Assembly: GCF_900130015.1 (NCBI RefSeq)
Contig: NZ_FQXS01000003.1
Coordinates: forward strand, 118,096 to 182,095
Length of the DNA stretch: 64,000 bases
Source of the DNA: Desulfofustis glycolicus DSM 9705
Lineage (GTDB): Bacteria; Desulfobacterota; Desulfobulbia; Desulfobulbales; Desulfocapsaceae
Reading direction: 5' to 3'
A program made the translations under genes and the position numbers. The notes beneath the pieces are model-generated. The model was not told the DNA's origin. It did not search any database and saw nothing but the letters and a program-made list of their open reading frames with translations. Of this stretch, positions 57,282 through 64,000 are shown one piece after another. The number at the start of each line of letters is the position of its first letter. The first letter of the stretch is position 1.

Positions 57282-58157
57282 TTACCGCTCGATAAGATTA
57301 AGAAATTCAGGCAACCTGTCCTTCCAGCCCAGCGATACCAGGACCACTGCCTCGCCGAGCGGCTGTAGCTCGCGCAAAAAGTCGGCCGCCACCTGCAGGC
57401 CGGCACTCTTCTTGTCCGCTGCCTGCATCATTTTTTTCTGAAATTCCTGGGGAATCGACGGAACACCGGCAAGATTGTTGAGGTAGCGGATCATCGTCAC
57501 TGATTTGAGCAGGAGCAGCGACGGGTAGAGCCTGATGCCGGTCTGTTCCGCGGCGGGCAGAAAGAGTTCGATGATATTGAGGTCATAAGTCGGGCTGAGG
57601 GTGACCGACTGGACCCCGAAATCTTTGAGTTTCAGCAGGTAGTCGGCAAGCTGGCGATTGCGGTTGACGTCGTCGGAGAGTTCGAGGTAGACCCCAATCG
57701 TAAAGTCTGTCGCCCCGTCCAGATCTTCCCCGGACAGGTCTTTACCACCATTGAGACGGGCCACGCACGCCAGCATGGTATCGAGATCGAGGTCGCCGCT
57801 GGTGCGGGCCAGCGGCTGGTCTCCCTCTCGCGCATCGTGCCCCTGCTTGATAACGATGTCTTTGACCCCGAGCGCGGCGGCACAGAGCAAGTCGGCCTGG
57901 AAGGAGAGCCGATTGCGATCCCTCCCATTGATTACCATGGCCGGCTCGATTCCCTTATCGCGCAAGGCCAGGCACGGGGCGAGCGGCGCCATGCGCATGA
58001 TGGCGTGCTCGTTGTCGGTGACCCTGATGCCGTTCACGCGCCCCCTGATGGCCAGGGCGGCATCGAGGAAGGTTTGCAAATTGGTGCCCTTAGGCGGGTC
58101 AAGTTCGATGATCAGGCGGGATGGGCGGGGGGAACGGCTGGCGGCGGCAGCTTCCAT
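57282..58157 (-). CDS. Short MetF homologue (methylene-THF reductase family)
   Basis: A 291-residue TIM-barrel protein with MetF-like segments (RLIIELDPPKGTNLQTFLDA, IRVTDNEHAIMRMAPLA, MVINGRDRNRLSFQADLLCAAALG, DIVIKQGHDAREGDQPLART). It is clearly homologous to the metF product at 48484 but diverged and shorter in the second half. No metV follows it. It is the first gene of the operon with GAGGAGG as RBS. It may be a second reductase isoform, or a folate-binding sensor or regulatory protein for the kinase that it precedes by 5 bases. Sequence does not decide. Confidence 0.8.
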   Translation of the reverse strand: MEAAAASRSPRPSRLIIELDPPKGTNLQTFLDAALAIRGRVNGIRVTDNEHAIMRMAPLAPCLALRDKGIEPAMVINGRDRNRLSFQADLLCAAALGVKDIVIKQGHDAREGDQPLARTSGDLDLDTMLACVARLNGGKDLSGEDLDGATDFTIGVYLELSDDVNRNRQLADYLLKLKDFGVQSVTLSPTYDLNIIELFLPAAEQTGIRLYPSLLLLKSVTMIRYLNNLAGVPSIPQEFQKKMMQAADKKSAGLQVAADFLRELQPLGEAVVLVSLGWKDRLPEFLNLIER

Positions 58158-58724
58158 TGAACCTCCTCTCGTCGGCGTGGCGTTGCTCTTGGAAGTCGGT
58201 CAAAAACAGCTTCTTTCCGAACACTTGATCAGCCAGGCAACCTGCCGTGCCAGCGCCGTGCGGGATCGGCAGATCCCAAGGCAGGCAGAACTCGTAAGGA
58301 CGATAAGAACGTTAAACCGGTGGTATCATCTTCACGGCAGTGCGCGCCGAAACGCTAATCAAATGATTTTAATGTATCTTTAAGTCGTCTTTATAGTACT
58401 GCCAGAGGCCGCTCCTTGTCAATCATCTATCGCGCACCTTTGATGAATCTCGCAGATATCCCTTATGATATTGTTTTTATAATTCAAATATGTATTACCC
58501 GAGCATGCGGCCAGACCCATCCAACTCTTTCTGCCGGTGGTTTCCGCCACCTGTTTGACCACGGTGCCACCATCGCTGCAGCAAATCTGCCCGTTCTTGA
58601 CCCAGGTCAATTGCAATCGATGGTTTTCACCGTATGATTGTACTATCAGGAGCAGGATGCAGCGCACGGCCGGATTCAATCAACGGCCGGAAGGAAACCG
58701 TTCACCAGTGTATGGAGAGCCGCC
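58158..58724. other. 567-base divergent region upstream of the MetF-Hdr operon
   Basis: It separates the operon head (reverse) from the zinc-ribbon/HD gene (forward). The stretch 58360-58500 is AT-rich and likely contains promoters. A CTGGCACGGCAGGTTGCC word on the reverse strand near 58234-58251 looks like sigma-54 but has 11 rather than 10 bases between GG and GC. Small in-frame ORFs here show no homology. Confidence 0.45.
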
Positions 58725-59468
58725 ATGAAATGTCCCGGCCAGGATATGCAGTATTGGAACCAGGATGCGATATTCGACGTCGATTGCCCGCAATGCGGCC
58801 GGTCGGTCGAGTTCTACAAGGATGACACATCCAGGACCTGCAGAAGCTGCGGCCATCGCTTTGTCAATCCAAAAATGGATTTTGGTTGCGCCGCCTATTG
58901 CCAGTTTGCCGAGCAATGTATCGGCACTCTGCCTGAAGAATTTGTCGGTGCGCAGGACAACCTGATGAAAGACAAGGTGGCGGTGGCGATGAAACGCTTC
59001 TACAAAGCCGACTTCAAGCGTATCGGCCGCATGCTCAAGCTCGCCGGACATGCCGAGAAAATTGGTGCCCGGGAAGGCGCCAATCCGGCGCTGGTGCTTT
59101 GCGCCGCTTACCTGGACGGCAGTGGTCTGGAGCGGGCACGGGAGCACCACGGCAGCGATGATTCACGCCTGGTTGCCCGGGAGAGTTCAGAACTGGCACG
59201 CACCGTATTGACCGAACTGGGGGCCAAGCAGGCGATGATCGAGGACGTCTGCCGGCTCCTTGCGCACACCGCCCCGATTACAGCCTCCGATTCTGCAGAA
59301 CTGCGAACCCTGGCCGACGCCCGGCTGGTCACCCGGCTGGAGGAAGATGCCCGCAGGGGACAGCCTGCTGAACACCGCCCAGCCGACAGTCTGCTCGACC
59401 AACTGGTCAGCGACGGCGGCAGGCAGGAAGCTCGGGCCATTGCCGGCACGACAGCCGGTTCTTCCTGA
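58725..59468 (+). CDS. Zinc-ribbon protein with degenerate HD-like domain
   Basis: A 247-residue protein. A zinc ribbon is formed by C21, C24, C39 and C42 (CPQCGRSVEF, CRSCGHRF), followed by a cysteine-rich link (C55, C59, C65). The helical part (about 80-200) resembles HD-domain phosphohydrolases (KDKVAVAMKRFYKADFKRIG, then GANPALVLCAAYL), but the metal-binding His-Asp pair expected after AAYL reads D131-G132 (LDGSGL). So catalysis as an HD hydrolase looks lost. In my memory intact relatives occur beside Hdr and electron-transfer genes in sulfate reducers. The ATG at 58725 follows GGAGAG. It is divergent from the MetF-Hdr operon and heads a separate unit. Confidence 0.7.
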   Translation: MKCPGQDMQYWNQDAIFDVDCPQCGRSVEFYKDDTSRTCRSCGHRFVNPKMDFGCAAYCQFAEQCIGTLPEEFVGAQDNLMKDKVAVAMKRFYKADFKRIGRMLKLAGHAEKIGAREGANPALVLCAAYLDGSGLERAREHHGSDDSRLVARESSELARTVLTELGAKQAMIEDVCRLLAHTAPITASDSAELRTLADARLVTRLEEDARRGQPAEHRPADSLLDQLVSDGGRQEARAIAGTTAGSS

Positions 59469-59635
59469 GTCGCCCTGCTCGGTCCCCAATTCCCTTCGTT
59501 GCCATCGGGCTTCTGCCGGACTGAAGATTGCCCGGAACTTGAAACCGGCGGCAACCATCTGGTACAATAACGGTAAAGATGCGTTTTCATCCCAGCGCGC
59601 TGAAATGAAGGACGAGAAAAACGGGGACGCTGCTC

Positions 59636-60058
59636 ATGGAAGAGACGAAAATCGTAGCCGCCATCGACGGATCCGACTATTCCGATCTGGTACTGGACAA
59701 GACCATTCAATACGCCACGCTGCTCAACGCTTCGGTGCTGCTCGTATACTGTCACAAAAAATTCCCGACGCTGCTCGGTGAACCGCACAGAAACGAACAG
59801 ATTGCCGAAATCATCAGCCAGGCGGAAGAACTGGTCGAGCCCTACCGGGAGCGGTTGGATGATGTGCGCATCACATATGAATGCAGGCTCATGGAAGAGC
59901 CGGCGGCGGCGATGATCGTCGATATCGCCCGTGTCGAGGAGTGCGAGTTGATCATCATGGGCTCACGGGGCCTGGGCAACCTGGCCAGCCTGATCATCGG
60001 CAGTGTCACCAACCAGGTCCTGCAGTCGGCCCCCTGTTCGGTCCTGGTGGTCCGCTAA
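59636..60058 (+). CDS. Universal stress protein (UspA family)
   Basis: A 140-residue single USP domain. N-terminal KIVAAIDGSDYSD and the C-terminal ATP-binding GSRGLGNLASLIIGSVTNQV (GxxG then a long gap to GS) place it with the ATP-binding subgroup. USPs are small stress and energy-state proteins; the exact role cannot be read. It precedes the dehydrogenase gene by 52 bases. A GGGGA-rich sequence upstream may be the RBS. Confidence 0.9.
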   Translation: MEETKIVAAIDGSDYSDLVLDKTIQYATLLNASVLLVYCHKKFPTLLGEPHRNEQIAEIISQAEELVEPYRERLDDVRITYECRLMEEPAAAMIVDIARVEECELIIMGSRGLGNLASLIIGSVTNQVLQSAPCSVLVVR

Positions 60059-60110
60059 GCGACGCCTGCTGTCAGCCAAAATGCAAGCAAACAATGCACG
60101 GGCAAACAAC

Positions 60111-60992
60111 ATGAACGAACTCACCGACAAGACCGTCGGTTTCATCGGGCTCGGCCTGATGGGCCGGCCGATGTGCCGCAACCTGATGAAAGCCGGGCTC
60201 ACGCCGGTGGTCTACAACCGTTCCCCGCAGCCGCGGCAGGAGTTGGCGCGTGAGGGCGCCGTCGCCGCCGACTCGCCGGCCGAAGTGGCCGAGCAAGCCG
60301 ACATCATCGTGATCATGGTCGCCGATACCCCGGCCGTCGAGCACGTGTTGACCGGTCCGGACGGTGTCCTCCACTCACTCCGATCCGCTACTCTGCTCAT
60401 CGACATGGGCACTACGGCTGTCCCGGCCACCCGTCGTCTGGCCGCGCTCGTTGAAGAAAAAGGGGCTCTCTATGTCGACGCACCGGTGTCCGGCGGCACC
60501 ATCGGCGCCGAGGCCGGTACGTTGACGATCATGGCCGGCGGCAGTGAGCAGGCCTTTGCACTGGCCCGGCCGGTGCTCAGCTTGCTCGGTGAACGGATCA
60601 CCCATGTCGGCGCCACCGGCGCCGGTCAGGTCGCCAAGGCGGCCAACCAGGTCATCGTCGGCCTCAATATCGGTGCGGTGGCCGAGGCCCTGGCTCTGGC
60701 AAAGGCGGCCGGCGTCGATCCGGCCAGGGTCCGTGCAGCACTGCGCGGCGGATTTGCCGACTCGCGCATCCTGGAAGTGCACGGGCAACGGATGCTCGAC
60801 AACAACTTCGCACCCGGCGGCAAGTGCACCACCCAGCGTAAGGACATGCATCAGGCCCTGGAACTGGCCGCAGAACTAGGCCTGGAGATGCCGGCAACCG
60901 CTCTCAGCCGCGATCTCTATGACCGGCTGATCGATGACGGCGACGGCGATCTCGACCATGCGGCGCTGTTTCGCCTGTACACGAAAAGCTGA
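60111..60992 (+). CDS. Beta-hydroxyacid dehydrogenase (3-hydroxyisobutyrate / tartronate semialdehyde reductase type)
   Basis: A 293-residue NAD(P)-dependent enzyme. The cofactor site reads GFIGLGLMGRPM (10-21), the substrate-binding signature is APVSGGTIGAEAG, and the catalytic lysine K176 is in QVAKAANQ. The family reduces or oxidises short beta-hydroxyacids (3-hydroxyisobutyrate, 2-hydroxy-3-oxopropionate, 4-hydroxybutyrate). Substrate cannot be set from these motifs. The ATG at 60111 gives the family length; the RBS is weak and the ATG at 60081 is possible. A TACCGCCC hairpin lies after the gene. Confidence 0.88.
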   Translation: MNELTDKTVGFIGLGLMGRPMCRNLMKAGLTPVVYNRSPQPRQELAREGAVAADSPAEVAEQADIIVIMVADTPAVEHVLTGPDGVLHSLRSATLLIDMGTTAVPATRRLAALVEEKGALYVDAPVSGGTIGAEAGTLTIMAGGSEQAFALARPVLSLLGERITHVGATGAGQVAKAANQVIVGLNIGAVAEALALAKAAGVDPARVRAALRGGFADSRILEVHGQRMLDNNFAPGGKCTTQRKDMHQALELAAELGLEMPATALSRDLYDRLIDDGDGDLDHAALFRLYTKS

Positions 60993-61039
60993 CCGATTAC
61001 ACTGTCGACCAAACCAGCCGGCCGCCGGGACCCGACATC

Positions 61040-61065
61040 TACCGCCCGTTTCGCAACGGGCGGTA
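61040..61065. terminator. Bidirectional hairpin between convergent genes
   Basis: A perfect 11-bp stem, TACCGCCCGTT at 61040-61050 and AACGGGCGGTA at 61055-61065, with a TCGC loop. There is no T-run on either side. It lies between the convergent dehydrogenase and DMT transporter genes and may terminate both. Confidence 0.55.
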
Positions 61066-61123
61066 CCTCGCTTCCCGTTACCGTTCTCTGACACGAAAAG
61101 CGACAGCACACGACCGTCTTCTC

Positions 61124-62002
61124 TCACAACGGCCGGGCCCGCGACCGGCGCAGGGCCAGGGCACTGTTGGCCATGAAGATCAGCAGCGCACCGCACCAGC
61201 CGGCCAGCCCCAGTCCCGGATCTCCGACCAGCAACGGCCCGAGCAGCGCGGCCAGCAGGATCCTGCTCGACGAGATAATCGATCCCTCGACCGCAGTAAC
61301 GAACAGATACCCATACGTCAGGAGATATTGACCAAGCACACCGGCCACCGAACAGGACAGAAGAAACAGCATTTGGGTGCGATCCGGCCAGAAGATCGCC
61401 TCCCGGAAAAGTGCATAGATGACGACCATGCCGATGCCGAACATGAAAAAGAGGATGGTCTGGGAGTCATGATGCCGCCGGCTCAGGTTCAGATAGATCA
61501 TTGCCACCGCCGCGGTCACCCCGGAACCGAGGCCCCACAGGTTGCCCCAGCCGATGTTCATTAGTCCCGGCGAGAGGATCAGCCAGACCCCGACGAACGC
61601 GACAACGACGATAATCAGGGCAAAAAAGTCGCGCTGGTGCCTGAGCAGAAACCAGGAAAACAACGCCACAAAGAGCGGGTAGGTCATGTTCAGGATATTG
61701 GCCTCGGCCAGCGTACCAACGTCTATCGCTTTGTAGAAACAAAAGACGGCAATGGTATTGGCCACGGTCCGGCCGAGCAGAAAATGATAGCGGCGAGGGG
61801 CCAGACGGTGGCCACCGATCAACATCGTAATACAGACCACACAAAATCCGAGGAGAAATCGGGCAAAGACATAAAAGGAGGTCGCAACGTCGACATGGGG
61901 CTGGCCCCAACGGATAATCACCGTGGCCAGGTAGAAACAGAAGGCGGAACCGAAAACCGCCAACCACCCGACAGCTTGGCGTGAGAAAATGGGGCGAATC
62001 AA
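61124..62002 (-). CDS. EamA/DMT-family transporter
   Basis: A 292-residue membrane protein with about ten hydrophobic helices and the duplicated EamA layout (first half GWLAVFGSAFCFYLATVIIR through ALIIVVVAFVGVWLIL; second half from LWGLGSGVTAAVAMIYLNL). Family members export amino acids, nucleotides or other metabolites, so the substrate is open. The start appears to be a TTG at 62002 with TAAGG 7 bases upstream; no in-frame ATG would keep the first helix. It is a single-gene unit between convergent hairpin and the repeat region. Confidence 0.85.
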   Translation of the reverse strand: MIRPIFSRQAVGWLAVFGSAFCFYLATVIIRWGQPHVDVATSFYVFARFLLGFCVVCITMLIGGHRLAPRRYHFLLGRTVANTIAVFCFYKAIDVGTLAEANILNMTYPLFVALFSWFLLRHQRDFFALIIVVVAFVGVWLILSPGLMNIGWGNLWGLGSGVTAAVAMIYLNLSRRHHDSQTILFFMFGIGMVVIYALFREAIFWPDRTQMLFLLSCSVAGVLGQYLLTYGYLFVTAVEGSIISSSRILLAALLGPLLVGDPGLGLAGWCGALLIFMANSALALRRSRARPL

Positions 62003-62030
62003 TGCAATACCTTAGTTTTTATATGAAAAT

Positions 62031-62071
62031 CGGCGGGACAGGTTTTAACCTGTCCCCCGCTCACTTTCACT
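62031..62071 (-). repeat. Dispersed inverted repeat family A, copy 4 (inverted)
   Basis: GGGACAGGTT (62035-62044) against AACCTGTCCC (62047-62056). Read on the reverse strand it aligns with 5494-5530 including the AAAGTGAGC flank and the CCGCC side. Confidence 0.75.
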
Positions 62072-62079
62072 AACTGGAT

Positions 62080-62136
62080 CTTCCGACCACGGCGCCGATT
62101 TTCATCGTTCGTTGTGACTCCCTGTCATGGGAGGTA
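62080..62136 (+). repeat. Dispersed repeat family B, copy 2
   Basis: It aligns along about 50 bases with copy 3 (127 bases downstream): CTTCCGACCA, GCCGATTTTCAT and GTTCGTTGTGAC are shared, with substitutions in between. Confidence 0.7.
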
Positions 62137-62206
62137 TAAGAAAATCATCCCCCCAGGCTGACCGGACCTGCCTCCAGCTGCTGCGCTGCAGCCTGATCGG
62201 CCAGTC

Positions 62207-62263
62207 CTTCCGACCATGACGCCGATTTTCATTGTTCGTTGTGACGTCCCGTCATGGGGTTAT
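62207..62263 (+). repeat. Dispersed repeat family B, copy 3
   Basis: The second tandem-like copy. Its segment 62234-62255 is the exact reverse complement of 1481-1502. Confidence 0.75.
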
Positions 62264-62414
62264 GTTTCATTGCGTTTCGTAGCAGCCCATCAGACCCCAT
62301 TTCCGGAATTTCAGCCACCGTTTTTGCCGGTACGACGGTGTCGCCGTCTTGCCAAACAAATAACGATCATTATGGTTTTTCTACAGGGAATCAGGGGGAA
62401 AGGAAGGTACAGCC

Positions 62415-62669
62415 ATGCATGAAAAAGAAGAACTATGTCAGAGAATTGTCTCGATATATCCGGACATCGGCCTCTGCGGTATCGACGTCGATGTCGAATT
62501 CGACGAATCGAAAAAGGTTTGGGCAGTCCACCTCACCCGTAACGGCCATCACCTCACCCATTTTCTCGATATTCCCGAGGCAGACGCCTGCCTGGAAGGG
62601 AAACAATGCGTCGCCCTGGGGCTGGACATTGCCCAATTGCGCAAGAATATCGAGGGGCAAGGATTTTAG
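62415..62669 (+). CDS. Small protein of unknown function
   Basis: An 84-residue soluble protein with a plausible RBS (AAAGGAAGG) and balanced charged/hydrophobic composition (FDESKKVWAVHLTRNGHHLT and an alpha-helical end AQLRKNIEGQGF). Two cysteines are near residue 8 and 21 and two near 59 and 65. I do not recognise the family. It is convergent with the DUF3786-like gene by 9 bases. No function can be assigned. Confidence 0.6.
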   Translation: MHEKEELCQRIVSIYPDIGLCGIDVDVEFDESKKVWAVHLTRNGHHLTHFLDIPEADACLEGKQCVALGLDIAQLRKNIEGQGF

Positions 62670-62678
62670 ACAACCGCG

Positions 62679-63287
62679 TCAGTCACCGCTGATCAGCCAC
62701 CCGGCCAACAGGGTTCCGGTCATCGCCAAACATTCCATATCGAGATAGTACTTCGCCGACTGACGATAGAGCACGGAACAGGCGGCCCCAAAGAGGTCGT
62801 CTTGATCGTTGAAATTGAGCAGCACCGGAACCCGCGGCACCGCAAAGTACCGAAGCGAGAGATCGTGCGTACCGCTCGTCAATTCAACTGCGCCGAGCGT
62901 TCGTGCGCGGTTACGCAAGTGTTCGAGCCCGCCGGAAAAGTGCGTTTCGATGGTCTTGTTGGTATTGGTCGTAAAATAAGAAAGCAGCGGCGCCGCATCG
63001 GCGAATTCCCGATAGCTCATCAAGGGATCCGCCCCAACTGGCGGTTGCTCGGGGCAATCGAGCACGTAACGAGCCAGGATGACCCGTATTGCAGGGTTGA
63101 CGGCCCTCCCGTCAGGGCCGGTGATCGCCGTAGCGGAAAGATGATGAACCTTCCCGTAAACCGGTATGGCGAGCCCACCGTCGGCAAACGTCACCCCAAG
63201 CGGCCCTGCCCGCCGGGCCAGGTCCACTCCCTCGAGTTGTTGTAAATAGGAGCGATAGATTTCAGTAAAGACTGGTGCCCGTGCCAT
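62679..63287 (-). CDS. DUF3786-like protein
   Basis: A 202-residue soluble protein that resembles DUF3786 members of sulfate reducers in its opening (REFADAAPLLSYF region and VILARYVLDC) and its length. The predicted fold has a central conserved LLNFNDQDDLFGAACSVLYRQSA segment. No catalytic motif is evident. AGGAAACGG precedes the ATG. It is divergent from the repeat protein at 63654, with 366 bases between them. Confidence 0.6.
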   Translation of the reverse strand: MARAPVFTEIYRSYLQQLEGVDLARRAGPLGVTFADGGLAIPVYGKVHHLSATAITGPDGRAVNPAIRVILARYVLDCPEQPPVGADPLMSYREFADAAPLLSYFTTNTNKTIETHFSGGLEHLRNRARTLGAVELTSGTHDLSLRYFAVPRVPVLLNFNDQDDLFGAACSVLYRQSAKYYLDMECLAMTGTLLAGWLISGD

Positions 63288-63498
63288 AACCGTTTCCTAT
63301 GATTGCAATTCTCCGTGCGCCGGTGAAGGCTATTTCCTTCATGTTGTATCCGGTAACAACCCGAAAAACAATGACTTTTCAGGCGCGCCGAAGGCGACTG
63401 CAAAAGTGTATGATTTTCCCTTCACAACAGGGTCCGGCACTATCCGACAACTATTACGTAACCATCTTTGATTACATCACAATTTGTTTTATTGGAAA

Positions 63499-63515
63499 TT
63501 GGCATGGGTGTTGCT
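63499..63515 (+). promoter_or_regulatory. Sigma-54 promoter (-24/-12)
   Basis: TTGGCATGGGTGTTGCT: GG at 63501-63502 and GC at 63513-63514 with exactly ten bases between, matching the consensus TGGCAC-N5-TTGC at all but one core position. The transcription start is expected near 63525, leaving a leader of about 130 bases. Confidence 0.75.
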
Positions 63516-63533
63516 TTAACAAAGGCAAGCAAC

Positions 63534-63630
63534 GGGTCCCCGGACCCAGACGATGATCAGAAGATCGATCATTCCCGAAGCTGCCTACCGGCAGCCAAGG
63601 ACCTCAAAAAAGACCCCGCCCAACGGGCGG
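63534..63630 (+). promoter_or_regulatory. Three-hairpin 5' leader
   Basis: Stem-loops GGGTC/GACCC (63534-63547), CTGCC/GGCAG (63581-63594) and CCGCCC/GGGCGG (63616-63630) follow the sigma-54 promoter. They may stabilise the transcript or respond to a signal. I compared with c-di-GMP and other riboswitch consensus from memory and found no match. Confidence 0.45.
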
Positions 63631-63653
63631 TAACAATTAAAAGGAGAACCACC

Positions 63654-64000
63654 ATGAAAAAGATTATCTCTACCACGACAGCATTTCTGTTCGTCGCTTC
63701 TCTGGGTATCGCCGGCACTGCCGCAGCGGCCAGTTGGAACTTCAAGGAAGATTACCTCGATCGCTCGGTAACTACTGTCAGCGATTCCAAGAAAGCCGCA
63801 CCCGAGCAAAGCATGGCTGCCGCCTCCTCACGCGGTTCCGACGAGCAACACGTCGTATCCTGGAACTTCGATGAAGGCAACTTCACCAGCGGTGCCGAAG
63901 TCATCGAAAGCGGTCCGGCAGCCGACCGGCTCGCCGCATCAGGCTCCGGGGATGACGTCCGTCTGGTCAGCTGGAACAGCGACGAGGGGCGTTTCGACAG
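63654..64000 (+). CDS. Exported SWN-repeat protein (cut by window end)
   Basis: The frame is open from ATG 63654 to the window end (115 residues). AAGGAG precedes the ATG. A Sec signal peptide (KKIISTTTAFLFVASLGIAG) with cleavage near AAA-S leads into a mature part with a motif repeated three times: SWNFKEDYL at 27, SWNFDEGNF at 69 and SWNSDEGRF at 107, i.e. every 38-42 residues, separated by Ser/Ala-rich spacers. I do not recognise the family. A sigma-54 promoter and a structured leader stand in front, so it is probably induced under a special condition and secreted as a matrix, surface or signalling protein. The C-terminus lies outside the window. Confidence 0.7.
   Translation, partial: MKKIISTTTAFLFVASLGIAGTAAAASWNFKEDYLDRSVTTVSDSKKAAPEQSMAAASSRGSDEQHVVSWNFDEGNFTSGAEVIESGPAADRLAASGSGDDVRLVSWNSDEGRFD

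Larger units (their letters stand above)
62003..62414. other. 412-base intergenic repeat-rich region
   Basis: It holds one inverted copy of repeat family A (62031-62071) and two direct copies of family B (62080-62136, 62207-62263), then an AT-rich promoter-like stretch before the small gene at 62415. No gene was found in it. Confidence 0.7.
63288..63653. other. 366-base leader of the SWN-repeat gene
   Basis: It holds a sigma-54 promoter (63499-63515) and a structured 5' leader with three strong hairpins (63534-63547, 63581-63594, 63616-63630) before the RBS at 63640-63645. I saw no further gene. Confidence 0.6.

Noticed and set aside
58234..58251. A CTGGCACGGCAGGTTGCC word (reverse strand) upstream of the MetF-Hdr operon as a sigma-54 promoter
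   Set aside because: There are 11 bases between GG and GC; sigma-54 promoters need exactly 10.
58416..58679. Small ORFs on both strands in the metF / HD intergenic region
   Set aside because: No RBS, no recognisable family, atypical composition and overlapping frames on both strands.
63511..63532. A TTGCTT/AAGCAA hairpin as part of the leader
   Set aside because: It overlaps the -12 box of the sigma-54 promoter, so most of it lies upstream of the expected transcript start.

Overview
The window looks like a piece of chromosome from a GC-rich anaerobic member of the Desulfobacterota (former Deltaproteobacteria, sulfate-reducer type). The basis is family content: heterodisulfide reductase (Hdr) modules tied to methylene-tetrahydrofolate reductase (MetF/MetV), a CooC nickel-insertion ATPase, a probable UGA-encoded selenocysteine, a DUF3786-like protein and many PAS/histidine-kinase proteins. 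No rRNA, tRNA, phage, IS element or CRISPR array was seen. Start codons were chosen by eye from ribosome binding sites (RBS) and family boundaries.

Layout. 1-1449 (+): the 3' end of an hdrB-like gene, cooC and a small conserved-looking gene. 1557-2942 (-): an aspartate kinase of the 'KIGGTSM' type. 3392-5426 (+): a membrane histidine kinase with a response regulator that carries an ArsR-like winged helix. 5553-6641 (-): an Old Yellow Enzyme. 6878-7906 (+): a periplasmic ethylbenzene-dehydrogenase-type haem protein. 8208-22823 (+): a complete glycerol locus (glpR, glpD, glpSTPQUV ABC importer, glpK, glpABC). 23075-32737: a surface-glycosylation island. It holds a 1305-residue multi-domain glycosyltransferase, a PqqD-like protein, two paralogous exported proteins with Thr/Pro/Ser tails, a GT92-like enzyme and a fusion of degenerate HprK-like, GT2-like and GT25-like modules. 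32753-40097: an alcohol dehydrogenase, then an operon of an RsbW-like/GNAT-like protein, a HisC-type aminotransferase and a two-gene molybdenum hydroxylase. 40216-41592 (-): a sigma-54 activator with a degenerate receiver. 42156-46422 (+): metK, ahcY and two paralogous SAM methyltransferases. 46489-58157 (-): one long operon in the order short metF homologue, PAS kinase, hdrC, hdrB, double-length hdrA, selenocysteine mvhD, metV, metF, CheY-like regulator and hybrid kinase. 58725-64000: a zinc-ribbon/degenerate-HD protein, a universal stress protein, a beta-hydroxyacid dehydrogenase, a DMT transporter, small unknowns, and an exported SWN-repeat protein behind a good sigma-54 promoter.

How it fits together. 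The glp locus imports glycerol with an ATP-driven transporter, phosphorylates it with GlpK and oxidises glycerol-3-phosphate through either GlpD or GlpABC. Motifs shared upstream of glpR, glpD and glpA suggest GlpR control. The MetFV-HdrABC-MvhD set is the gene set proposed in acetogens to couple methylene-THF reduction to Hdr electron transfer. Here it also carries its own two-component genes and a second MetF homologue, and MvhD is split in silico by an in-frame UGA that fits a selenocysteine. Together with cooC and hdrB at the left edge this points to a Wood-Ljungdahl branch. metK-ahcY plus two methyltransferases forms a methyl-transfer module of unknown product. Two families of short dispersed inverted repeats sit between genes.
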